Assembly: GCA_028527945.1 (NCBI GenBank)
Contig: JAQQAK010000177.1
Location: 1 to 5,143 of the forward strand
Source: Spirochaetaceae bacterium
GTDB lineage: Bacteria; Spirochaetota; Spirochaetia; UBA9216
DNA length: 5,143 nt
Reading direction: 5' to 3'
The translations under genes were made by a program, and so were the position numbers. This document shows positions 1-5,143 of this stretch, piece by piece (within the stretch, counting starts at the first letter, position 1; each line of letters begins with the position of its first letter). The notes beneath the pieces were generated by a model. The model worked only from the letters and a program-made list of their open reading frames with translations, was not told the origin of the DNA and did not search any database.

Positions 1-967
1 AAAGATTGAAGAAGACTTCAAGGAATTGAGTTTAAAAAATCAGCACAATAAATCTACTGCGGAATTAATCAAACAGAGAAAGATTGAATTGTCTCAAAAA
101 CTTGAAGACTCTGATTCTGCTATAAACAATTTAATAAAAAATTCTGAGTATGAGTCTCTATCAGAGGTTAAAGACGTTCTGGCTTATTCTATAAATACTG
201 TAACGGAACGTGAAGAAATAGAAATCTTTGAAAAACACCATACCTCAGTAAAAGCAAGAATAGAAACTTCTGAAAAAATGTTGTCTGGCAGAACTTACGA
301 CGAAGAAGCACATTCCTCTGAAATACAAAAGAATACTGAATTGAAATCTCAACTCAATGAAAAAAACAATAGACTCGGTGGTTTTATAAATAAACTGGAA
401 GAACTTAAAGAAGCTCTTAACAGAAAAAGTGAACTAGAAAAACAGTTATCAGCTCTTAAACTTAGAGAAGAAAATCTTAAGGTGCTTAAAAATATTTTTA
501 AATCTAATGGTTTTACTAACTATGCCGCAACAATTTATCTTAGAGAACTTTGCGAAGCGGCCAATGCAAGGTTTAGAAAATTAACAAGAGAATCTCTCAG
601 GTTGGAACTTGATGAGGACAATAATTTTATAATAAGAGATTATTTAAACGAAGGAAGAACACGTTCTGTAAAAACCTTATCAGGAGGGCAAACATTCCAG
701 GCAGCCTTTTCTCTATCGTTGGCTCTTGCGGACAGCATAGGAGCTGACCGCTCCGGGTTCTTCTTTCTTGATGAAGGTTTTGGTTCTTTAGACAGAGATT
801 CATTGTCGCTTGTTTTTGACAGTCTAAAGTCTTTAAAAAACGAAAACCGAACAGTTGGAATTATTTCACACGTTGAAGAGCTTAAACAGGAAATTGATAC
901 ATTTATTTCTGTAAAATCTGATGAAGAAAATGGAAGTCAAATAACCCAAAGCTGGGAGATTAGTTAA
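1..967 (+). CDS. sbcC: SbcC-type exonuclease subunit, C-terminal part
   Basis: This is the C-terminal part of an SbcC/Rad50-type ATPase, the SMC-like partner of the SbcD nuclease, which opens and trims DNA hairpins and blocked ends during repair. The frame is open from base 2, so the gene starts outside the window and the first TTG at 26 is internal. The first ~160 residues are a Lys/Glu-rich coiled-coil arm. The C-terminal ATPase lobe follows, with signature LSGGQ at 677-691, Walker B FFFLDE at 758-775, D-loop GSLD at 782-793 and the switch histidine in ISHVEE near 869. Walker A and the CxxC zinc hook are absent here because they lie upstream; the only visible cysteine is in ELCEAA. The run FLDEGFGSLD separates SbcC from SMC and RecF relatives. 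sbcD would be expected just upstream. The gene ends with TAA, 15 bp from the convergent HD-GYP gene, with no terminator hairpin visible. Confidence 0.93.
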   Translation, partial: KIEEDFKELSLKNQHNKSTAELIKQRKIELSQKLEDSDSAINNLIKNSEYESLSEVKDVLAYSINTVTEREEIEIFEKHHTSVKARIETSEKMLSGRTYDEEAHSSEIQKNTELKSQLNEKNNRLGGFINKLEELKEALNRKSELEKQLSALKLREENLKVLKNIFKSNGFTNYAATIYLRELCEAANARFRKLTRESLRLELDEDNNFIIRDYLNEGRTRSVKTLSGGQTFQAAFSLSLALADSIGADRSGFFFLDEGFGSLDRDSLSLVFDSLKSLKNENRTVGIISHVEELKQEIDTFISVKSDEENGSQITQSWEIS

Positions 968-982
968 AAACAAAGTCTCAAG

Positions 983-1924
983 CTATTTAGTTTTTCTACT
1001 TGCCAGGCTGTAAGCAAAATCTTTAAAAATTTCTTTATCAAGCTTACCTGAATCAACATCTTTTTTAATAATCTCAAGGGCTTCCATCGGAGCCATTGCG
1101 GTTCTATACGGTCTGTCATCATTAGTTACTGCTTCATAACAGTCGACTATAGCCAAAACTCTTCCTATATAAGATATGTTTATAATTCCATTTGGATACC
1201 CAGAACCATCAAGCCTTTCATGATGCTCTATAGCTCCTGCTGCAGCATTAATAATTTCCGGTTCGTTGTAGAGATTTAAAATATCAAGCCCCTTTGTTGT
1301 ATGAGATTTTACAATACTAAACTCATTATCAGATAACCGGCGAGACGCTTTTAAAATATTTGAAGGGATCTCTGTCTTTCCAATATCATGAAGAAGTGCG
1401 GCAAGCCCCATTTCCTGCGTCTCTGTTTCAGACAAACCAATAAAGTAGCAATAACTTATTGTAAGCGCCATAACATTTACAGAATGAAGCGCGGTAGTGT
1501 AATCGCTAAAAGAAATTTTTGTAAAATTCTTTATTACGGATGGTTTTTCTGAAAAATTATTAACCAACGCATTAACAGTTTTAGGTATAGAAGATATTCC
1601 TCCGGCTCTTGGAGCAGCAAGAGTCTCTTCTACAAGATCAACTAATGAGTCTTTAAGCTTTCCAGCGTCTTTAGTTTGTATCTGTTCTATTAAATCTTTG
1701 CTAAAGCCTTTTTGGGCAGCATCTATACTTTCAAGACGGTTATCTGGATGGATAAAAAACTCATCAATAGAATATTTTCTCTGAAGACTTTGATCAGAAA
1801 TGGACATCCCTGCTGGTTTATACAAAATGATATTACCTGATGGAGATCTGTAATAAAGCGGTATATTATCATAAAATCTTAAATGAGATTTTCTTGCTGG
1901 TATCCAGTTTTTCTTTGCAGCCAA
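983..1924 (-). CDS. HD-GYP domain protein, probable c-di-GMP phosphodiesterase
   Basis: This 313-residue protein should hydrolyse cyclic di-GMP in the cytoplasm, since no membrane segment or signal peptide is visible. Residues ~138-305 form a complete HD-GYP domain. Its likely metal ligands are His147, His179-Asp180 (HDIGK), His208, His234-His235 and Asp261, and its GYP motif HHERLDGSGYP is at 234-244. The later block DCYEAVTNDDRPYR (261-274) is also typical of the family. The N-terminal ~135 residues match no sensor domain I know; they look mixed beta then helical and probably regulate or dimerise. The start is TTG at 1922-1924, because an in-frame TAA lies seven codons upstream, no ATG lies between, and GGAG sits 10 bases upstream. 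All canonical ligands are present, so activity is likely, though substrate preference (c-di-GMP or a relative) cannot be read from sequence. The gene may share a transcript with the exported protein gene 79 bp upstream. Confidence 0.92.
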   Translation of the reverse strand: MAAKKNWIPARKSHLRFYDNIPLYYRSPSGNIILYKPAGMSISDQSLQRKYSIDEFFIHPDNRLESIDAAQKGFSKDLIEQIQTKDAGKLKDSLVDLVEETLAAPRAGGISSIPKTVNALVNNFSEKPSVIKNFTKISFSDYTTALHSVNVMALTISYCYFIGLSETETQEMGLAALLHDIGKTEIPSNILKASRRLSDNEFSIVKSHTTKGLDILNLYNEPEIINAAAGAIEHHERLDGSGYPNGIINISYIGRVLAIVDCYEAVTNDDRPYRTAMAPMEALEIIKKDVDSGKLDKEIFKDFAYSLASRKTK

Positions 1925-1934
1925 TCTGTATTTG

Positions 1935-1938
1935 CTCC
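1935..1938 (-). promoter_or_regulatory. Ribosome binding site supporting the TTG start
   Basis: GGAG on the minus strand ends 10 bases before the TTG at 1922-1924. It is the only purine-rich match near the gene start, and it decides the unusual TTG initiation codon for the HD-GYP gene. The spacing is at the long end of normal. Confidence 0.6.
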
Positions 1939-2003
1939 GTTTTTATAATTGTCCTTAATGAGTAAAGTATAGGATCTGGAGGAGCCAAATTCATATTTTT
2001 TGT

Positions 2004-3245
2004 TTAAAATTCTGCAAATAGATCATAAAATGAATTTGTTATATTAGCTGGATAAAGATTAGCCAAATGCCCTGCTTCTCTGCCGGTATAACTATGCAAT
2101 ATTTTCTCAAGAGCTTTAGCTGAATTAACGAAAGACTCAGGATAAGCCGCGTCAAAGGTTTCTACAAGGTCTTTTTCATAAGGTCTTGCGACAACCATTC
2201 TTTTATACAAAAAGCCTTTAAAATAGTCATCTGTTTCTTCAAGCGGCTGCTGAAGAGAATAAGCCATAAATTCATTAACTAAAAGATATTCATTTGTAAC
2301 ATCATAGCGTCTGTAATCAAGCAAGTGTTTCCAGAAATTTATTTCATCAGGGCTTAAAGCATAAAAAGTTTCTGTGATTTCTTTTCTGTAATCATCGTTA
2401 GTGAAGAAAATACCATGAAAACATTCATGTGTTAAAAAACGATATCTCCACCGCTGATTAGTCTCTCTTGAAGCTGATAAAACAGCGCCGTGGCCTTCTA
2501 TATATTTATTGTCTTGTTTAATAATGATACCACATTTTATTATAAGGTCTTTTAGTGCAATCTCTTCAGGATTAAGCTGAAAACCTGTTTCTTTAGCTTT
2601 TGTAAAGAAAGCAGCAAGGTCATCTGGTTTATAATCATGAGCATTCCATCCATGACGGTTGGCAAGATCTTTATTAGAAACAAGTTTGCCGATAAACCCC
2701 GGTTTTTCCACAAAAAAAGCCAATCTTTTAAAAAGTTTTGACTGAACCGCATAATCTGCGGTATCATATATTAGTATGTCAGGAGAAAGATTCCACCTGT
2801 AAACATTCCATCCTTTAGTATCTCCTGTAAAGTCTGAGAAGATAATGTGGCCAATATCTGCAAGAGGAGGTAATTCATTTTTTTCAGGAATTATATTTGC
2901 TGAAAAAACATCATAATTCATAGTCGAGGAAATTATTATTTTTGAAGGCAAAAAATGTGTAAGGCTTTTATAAAAGTAAATGCTTTCGGCTTTTCCACCT
3001 GTTGAAAACCTGTACTCAGCCTGCTCCTTTTCATTTTGAAGCAGAATTTGACCTTCCCCGGAAAGCTTGAGTTGTAATCCGTAATAATCAGTGTCCGGTT
3101 CAGGATTAATCAGAATTTTTGTTGAGTCAGGTAGCTTGATAATAGTTATATCTGGAAGAGCAAAGATATAATTTCCAATAAATAAAAACAAAGCTATAAA
3201 AATTATTTTGTTTAGGCATGAAGAGTTAAGCTTTAACGTATACAT
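2004..3245 (-). CDS. Exported protein with HExxH zinc-peptidase motif
   Basis: This 413-residue protein is probably exported. Residues 1-29 look like a Sec signal peptide: a lysine-containing start, a hydrophobic core (~14-24) and likely signal peptidase I cleavage after IFA (residue 29). Cys10 lies before the core, so this is not a lipoprotein. Residues 30-125 are beta-rich and the middle is mixed, with GWN occurring twice (145-147 and 199-201). The core motif is THECFH, giving His273, Glu274 and His277, the HExxH zinc site of zincin peptidases. Glu325 in VNEFMAY, 48 residues after His277, could be a third ligand as in gluzincins. I do not recognise the family, and the substrate is unknown; a periplasmic or secreted protease is the best inference. 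The start is ATG at 3243-3245, which keeps the signal peptide whole. No Shine-Dalgarno sequence precedes it. Non-catalytic retention of the fold remains possible. Confidence 0.85.
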   Translation of the reverse strand: MYTLKLNSSCLNKIIFIALFLFIGNYIFALPDITIIKLPDSTKILINPEPDTDYYGLQLKLSGEGQILLQNEKEQAEYRFSTGGKAESIYFYKSLTHFLPSKIIISSTMNYDVFSANIIPEKNELPPLADIGHIIFSDFTGDTKGWNVYRWNLSPDILIYDTADYAVQSKLFKRLAFFVEKPGFIGKLVSNKDLANRHGWNAHDYKPDDLAAFFTKAKETGFQLNPEEIALKDLIIKCGIIIKQDNKYIEGHGAVLSASRETNQRWRYRFLTHECFHGIFFTNDDYRKEITETFYALSPDEINFWKHLLDYRRYDVTNEYLLVNEFMAYSLQQPLEETDDYFKGFLYKRMVVARPYEKDLVETFDAAYPESFVNSAKALEKILHSYTGREAGHLANLYPANITNSFYDLFAEF

Positions 3246-3253
3246 TATAATTT

Positions 3254-3281
3254 ATGATAGCATTATTATTAATTATGTAAA
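3254..3281 (-). promoter_or_regulatory. Candidate promoter for the exported protein gene
   Basis: On the minus strand, TTTACA (3276-3281) and TATCAT (3254-3259) each match the sigma-70 consensus at five of six positions and are separated by 16 bp. Transcription would be expected to begin around 3246-3249, only a few bases before the ATG at 3243-3245. This agrees with the absence of a ribosome binding site and suggests a leaderless or near-leaderless message. The region is very AT-rich, so a chance match is possible. Confidence 0.42.
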
Positions 3282-3320
3282 AGAGTTTTTAACTATCCAC
3301 ATCATTAGCTTAACTTCACA

Positions 3321-3338
3321 TTGAGTTATGAAACTTAA
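3321..3338 (+). repeat. Inverted repeat in the divergent intergenic region
   Basis: TTGAGTT and AACTTAA flank ATGA, giving a seven-pair stem with one G-T wobble and a four-base loop. The heptamer TTGAGTT recurs at 3386-3392, next to a small hairpin made of CAACT (3381-3385) and AGTTG (3389-3393). These could be RNA hairpins or protein binding sites. There is no T-tract to make them terminators, and no consensus promoter for the rightward gene was found around them. Confidence 0.35.
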
Positions 3339-3413
3339 TTTTCAGAAGGAGAAATGATAGAAGTCATTTTAAACTTTTATCAACTTTGAGTTGTAGACAA
3401 GATGTTACAACCC

Positions 3414-3472
3414 AGACTCCTTAACTAACTAATCAGCTAAGCTGATTTTGACTCGCGGTTAACGTAGAGTCT
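3414..3472 (+). promoter_or_regulatory. Nested hairpin leader before the unknown gene
   Basis: Three nested complementary segments are visible. AGACTC (3414-3419) pairs with GAGTCT (3467-3472), TTAAC (3421-3425) with GTTAA (3458-3462), and the innermost AATCAGCTAAGCTGATT (3431-3447) is a perfect palindrome around one base. As RNA this would fold into an arm ending five bases before the AGGAGG at 3477-3482. A second GACTC at 3450-3454 could compete for the same GAGTC, giving a mutually exclusive fold. Translation control of the downstream gene is an inference. It matches no riboswitch class I know. The innermost palindrome could instead be an operator. Confidence 0.45.
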
Positions 3473-3476
3473 TTAT

Positions 3477-3482
3477 AGGAGG
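3477..3482 (+). promoter_or_regulatory. Strong ribosome binding site
   Basis: AGGAGG lies five bases before the ATG at 3488. It is the strongest Shine-Dalgarno match in the window. It contrasts with the absence of such a site before the exported protein gene and before cysQ, and it is good evidence that the otherwise unrecognised 120-residue frame is a real gene. Confidence 0.85.
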
Positions 3483-3487
3483 AAATT

Positions 3488-3850
3488 ATGGATAGCAAGA
3501 TTAAGAAGTATTTGAAGATTCTAACTATTGAACTTGAAGATTTAGTTGTGGACTTAACCTTTAACGAAAAGATTATAGAGCAAAGACTTAAAAGACATGA
3601 AATAACAGAATATGTCTTTCGTGAAAATGTGAGTCTTATAAAAAAAGAGATCATCGGAATTGGAAAAATTAAAAAGCTTATAAAAACCTCTTCCAAGGGA
3701 ATAAAATCAATTGAAAGTTTTAGAGAAATTGTAGAAAATTACTTTAAAGTTGAAATTGAAGCAGCAGGAATTCCTGATGTAGTAATGCTTCTTGTAAACA
3801 GAAAACTTGATAAGGTTGAAAAATACATTAATATTGAAGATGACATCTAA
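3488..3850 (+). CDS. Conserved-looking hypothetical protein, 120 residues
   Basis: I do not recognise this protein. It is 120 residues, without cysteine, signal peptide or membrane segment, and rich in Lys, Glu and Ile with nearly balanced charge. The pattern suggests mainly alpha-helix: helices around 3-22, 25-55 and 68-90, then a short break at AGIPD (93-97) and a final helix to ~115. It should therefore be a small soluble cytoplasmic protein, perhaps dimeric or partner-binding. Reality as a gene is supported by AGGAGG five bases before the ATG and by the 11 bp overlap of its end with the start of cysQ, the usual sign of an operon with coupled translation. A link to CysQ function is therefore possible but unproven. 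The leader just upstream can form nested hairpins. No convincing promoter was found in the preceding ~240 bp. Confidence 0.8.
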   Translation: MDSKIKKYLKILTIELEDLVVDLTFNEKIIEQRLKRHEITEYVFRENVSLIKKEIIGIGKIKKLIKTSSKGIKSIESFREIVENYFKVEIEAAGIPDVVMLLVNRKLDKVEKYINIEDDI

Positions 3851-4640
3851 CGAAAAAGAGCTTTTCTATAAATTATGCAACATTGCCCTTGATGCAGGAA
3901 CAGAAATCATGAAGATTTATTCCGGTAATTACAAGGTTAACTATAAAACAGATAATTCACCTGTTACAGCGGCAGACATTGCCGCGCATAATATTATTTG
4001 TGAAGAATTAAAAAAACTACCCCTTAACGATCATTGCCTGCCTATTATCTCAGAAGAAGGAGAAATACCTTCTTCTAAACATAGAAAAAGTTGGGACTAC
4101 TTTTGGTTAGTAGATCCTCTTGATGGAACAAAAGAATTTGTAAGCGGCAATGGGGAGTTTACAGTAAATATTGCATTAATAAAAAAAGATTATCCGTATC
4201 TGGGTGTAGTATATATTCCAGTAAAAGAAGAGTTTTTCTTTGGAGGCCCTGAGTTTGGGTCTTATAAAACACATAAAGACGGAGCGTCTTTTTTTCCACT
4301 GGAAAAACTTCCTTCTACTCCACAAAAAACAGGAGTACTAAGAGCCGCCGGAAGCCGTTCACATAGAACAGAAAAGTTTGATGACTGGGTTAACCTTCAA
4401 GCCCAAAAACGTGGTTGTAATTCTGTAGAAATAATTACAGCTGGCAGCAGCTTAAAATTCTGCCTTGCGGCAGAAGGCCTTGTAGATGTTTATCCCAGAT
4501 TTGGCACCACTATGGAATGGGACACCGCGGCGGCTCACGCTGTAGCAGAAGGTGCGGGAAAAAGATGCCTAAATCCGGACGGTAGCCGCATGTCTTATAA
4601 TAAAACCGATATGAAAAATAATGGTTTCATTCTTATATAA
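3840..4640 (+). CDS. cysQ: CysQ-like 3'(2'),5'-bisphosphate nucleotidase
   Basis: This 266-residue protein belongs to the Mg-dependent, lithium-sensitive inositol monophosphatase superfamily. It most likely removes the 3'-phosphate from 3'-phosphoadenosine 5'-phosphate to give AMP, clearing an inhibitory by-product of sulfate activation and of acyl carrier protein maturation. Visible motifs, in order, are the N-terminal DNSPVTAAD (38-46), the metal-binding ISEEGE (70-75), WLVDPLDGTKEF (89-100, with Asp92 and Asp95) and the C-terminal MEWDTAAAH (225-233, with Asp228). DGTKEF and GSSLKFCLAAEG favour CysQ over true inositol phosphatases. The length is normal for CysQ. The start is ATG at 3840, which gives the usual N-terminus; a TTG at 3807 would add 11 atypical residues. 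No Shine-Dalgarno sequence precedes the ATG, and it overlaps the upstream gene by 11 bp, so translational coupling is likely. The gene ends 18 bp from the convergent kinase gene. Confidence 0.92.
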   Translation: MTSNEKELFYKLCNIALDAGTEIMKIYSGNYKVNYKTDNSPVTAADIAAHNIICEELKKLPLNDHCLPIISEEGEIPSSKHRKSWDYFWLVDPLDGTKEFVSGNGEFTVNIALIKKDYPYLGVVYIPVKEEFFFGGPEFGSYKTHKDGASFFPLEKLPSTPQKTGVLRAAGSRSHRTEKFDDWVNLQAQKRGCNSVEIITAGSSLKFCLAAEGLVDVYPRFGTTMEWDTAAAHAVAEGAGKRCLNPDGSRMSYNKTDMKNNGFILI

Positions 4641-4658
4641 TTTTAGAAAAACCTATAA

Positions 4659-5143
4659 CTAAATACAGAGAGTAAATTCTGAGCCAGAACCTACAGAGCT
4701 TTTTACGTTTATACTTCCATTATGAGTTATGGCTATATGTTTTACAATAGAAAGGCCCAATCCAGTACCTCCGGAGTCCCTGCTTCTGGCTTTATCAACC
4801 CTGTAAAAGCGTTCAAAGATTCTGGCCTGCTGCTCCTGAGAAATACCACATCCTTTATCTTTTACTTTAATGCAGCATTTTCCGTTAGCCCTTTGTTCTA
4901 CTTTTACCTTAATTTTTGTATCGTTATCACTGTATTTAATGGCATTATCGACAAGATTAATTACAGCCTGTTCTGCTAAAAGCGGATAAACATTCATAAT
5001 GATAGAATCATCACACTTCACTTCTATCTGTATATTTTTATCTTCAGCCTTTGGAGTAAGGCCTGAGACAGCGCTGGTTATTAAATCTATTGCCTGTATT
5101 GTTTCAAGTTGAAGAGTGGTCTTATCATTTTTCTCTAAACCTG
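4659..5143 (-). CDS. PhoR-type sensor histidine kinase, C-terminal part
   Basis: These are the last 160 residues of a two-component sensor kinase whose start lies beyond the right edge; the frame stays open to base 5141, so the GTG at 5019-5021 is internal. The visible part holds the end of the dimerisation helix region (LQLETIQAIDLI, ~5108-5073) and a complete HATPase_c domain. The ATP-binding boxes are N-box NLVDN (4944-4958), G1 DKGCGI (4842-4859), F-box FERFYRVDKAR (4785-4817) and G2 GGTGLGLS (4749-4772). The FERFYRVDKARSR block followed by GGTGLGL is strongly characteristic of PhoR/WalK-like kinases, with PhoR the closer fit. The phospho-accepting histidine and the sensor are outside the window, so the stimulus cannot be read. 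A response regulator gene would be expected upstream on the minus strand, to the right. It ends with TAG, convergent with cysQ. Confidence 0.93.
   Translation of the reverse strand, partial: GLEKNDKTTLQLETIQAIDLITSAVSGLTPKAEDKNIQIEVKCDDSIIMNVYPLLAEQAVINLVDNAIKYSDNDTKIKVKVEQRANGKCCIKVKDKGCGISQEQQARIFERFYRVDKARSRDSGGTGLGLSIVKHIAITHNGSINVKSSVGSGSEFTLCI

Noticed and set aside
2552..2767. A 71-codon frame on the minus strand
   Set aside because: It lies wholly inside the exported protein gene in another frame, has low-complexity hydrophobic content and no family motif.
3244..3249. A perfect TATAAT on the minus strand at the start of the exported protein gene
   Set aside because: It overlaps the ATG itself, so a transcript starting from it would lack the start codon, and the next possible start codon falls inside the signal peptide core.
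3354..3389. An 11-residue possible leader peptide (MIEVILNFYQL) after AAGGAG
   Set aside because: The AAGGAG ends only two bases before the ATG, too close for efficient initiation, and the peptide shows no run of regulatory codons.
3431..3447. The palindrome AATCAGCTAAGCTGATT as an intrinsic terminator
   Set aside because: Only three T residues follow, two of them after the stem, and the stem is AT-rich. It also sits directly ahead of a gene, not after one.
3433..3696. An 87-codon hydrophobic frame on the minus strand
   Set aside because: It is antisense to the 120-residue gene, whose strong ribosome binding site and overlap with cysQ support the plus strand. The Ser/Ile/Phe richness is what the complement of Lys/Glu/Asn codons produces.
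3807..3842. A TTG at 3807 as the start of cysQ
   Set aside because: It would add 11 residues not typical of the family, overlap the upstream gene by 44 bp and lacks a ribosome binding site. The ATG at 3840 gives the usual CysQ N-terminus.
4722..4979. An 85-codon frame on the plus strand
   Set aside because: It is antisense to the ATP-binding boxes of the histidine kinase, which are unmistakable on the minus strand.

Overview
This is an AT-rich bacterial chromosome segment with six protein genes, two of them cut by the window edges. No RNA genes, mobile elements, CRISPR arrays or other signs of recent transfer are visible. Gene content and style (an SbcC-type nuclease subunit, a soluble HD-GYP protein, an unfamiliar secreted zincin-like protein, a CysQ-type phosphatase, a PhoR-type kinase, and many Lys/Glu/Ile-rich proteins) would fit a low-GC spirochaete such as a Treponema relative. 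That placement is an impression from protein style, not a demonstrated assignment.

Layout, left to right. The 3' end of sbcC reads rightward (1-967) and meets an HD-GYP gene head-on (983-1924, minus strand) with a 15 bp gap. Upstream of the HD-GYP gene on the same strand, 79 bp away, is a gene for an exported protein with an HExxH zinc-peptidase motif (2004-3245). A 242 bp divergent intergenic region follows (3246-3487). It holds a candidate promoter for the exported protein that would give an almost leaderless mRNA. It also holds several inverted repeats on the rightward side, including a nested fold that ends just before a strong ribosome binding site. Rightward from there run a 120-residue protein of unknown function (3488-3850) and, overlapping it by 11 bp, a cysQ-like gene (3840-4640). 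The window closes with the C-terminal half of a PhoR-type histidine kinase on the minus strand (4659-5143), convergent with cysQ across 18 bp.

The genes do not form one pathway. They cover DNA repair (SbcC), cyclic-di-GMP breakdown (HD-GYP), an exported probable peptidase, nucleotide phosphate recycling (CysQ) and two-component signalling. The meaningful pairings are the tight overlap of the unknown gene with cysQ, which points to co-translation, and the tandem of the exported protein gene with the HD-GYP gene, which may be one transcript. I see no clear evidence of a wholly new multi-gene system. The best leads are the exported zincin-like protein, the structured leader before the unknown gene, and the unknown gene itself.
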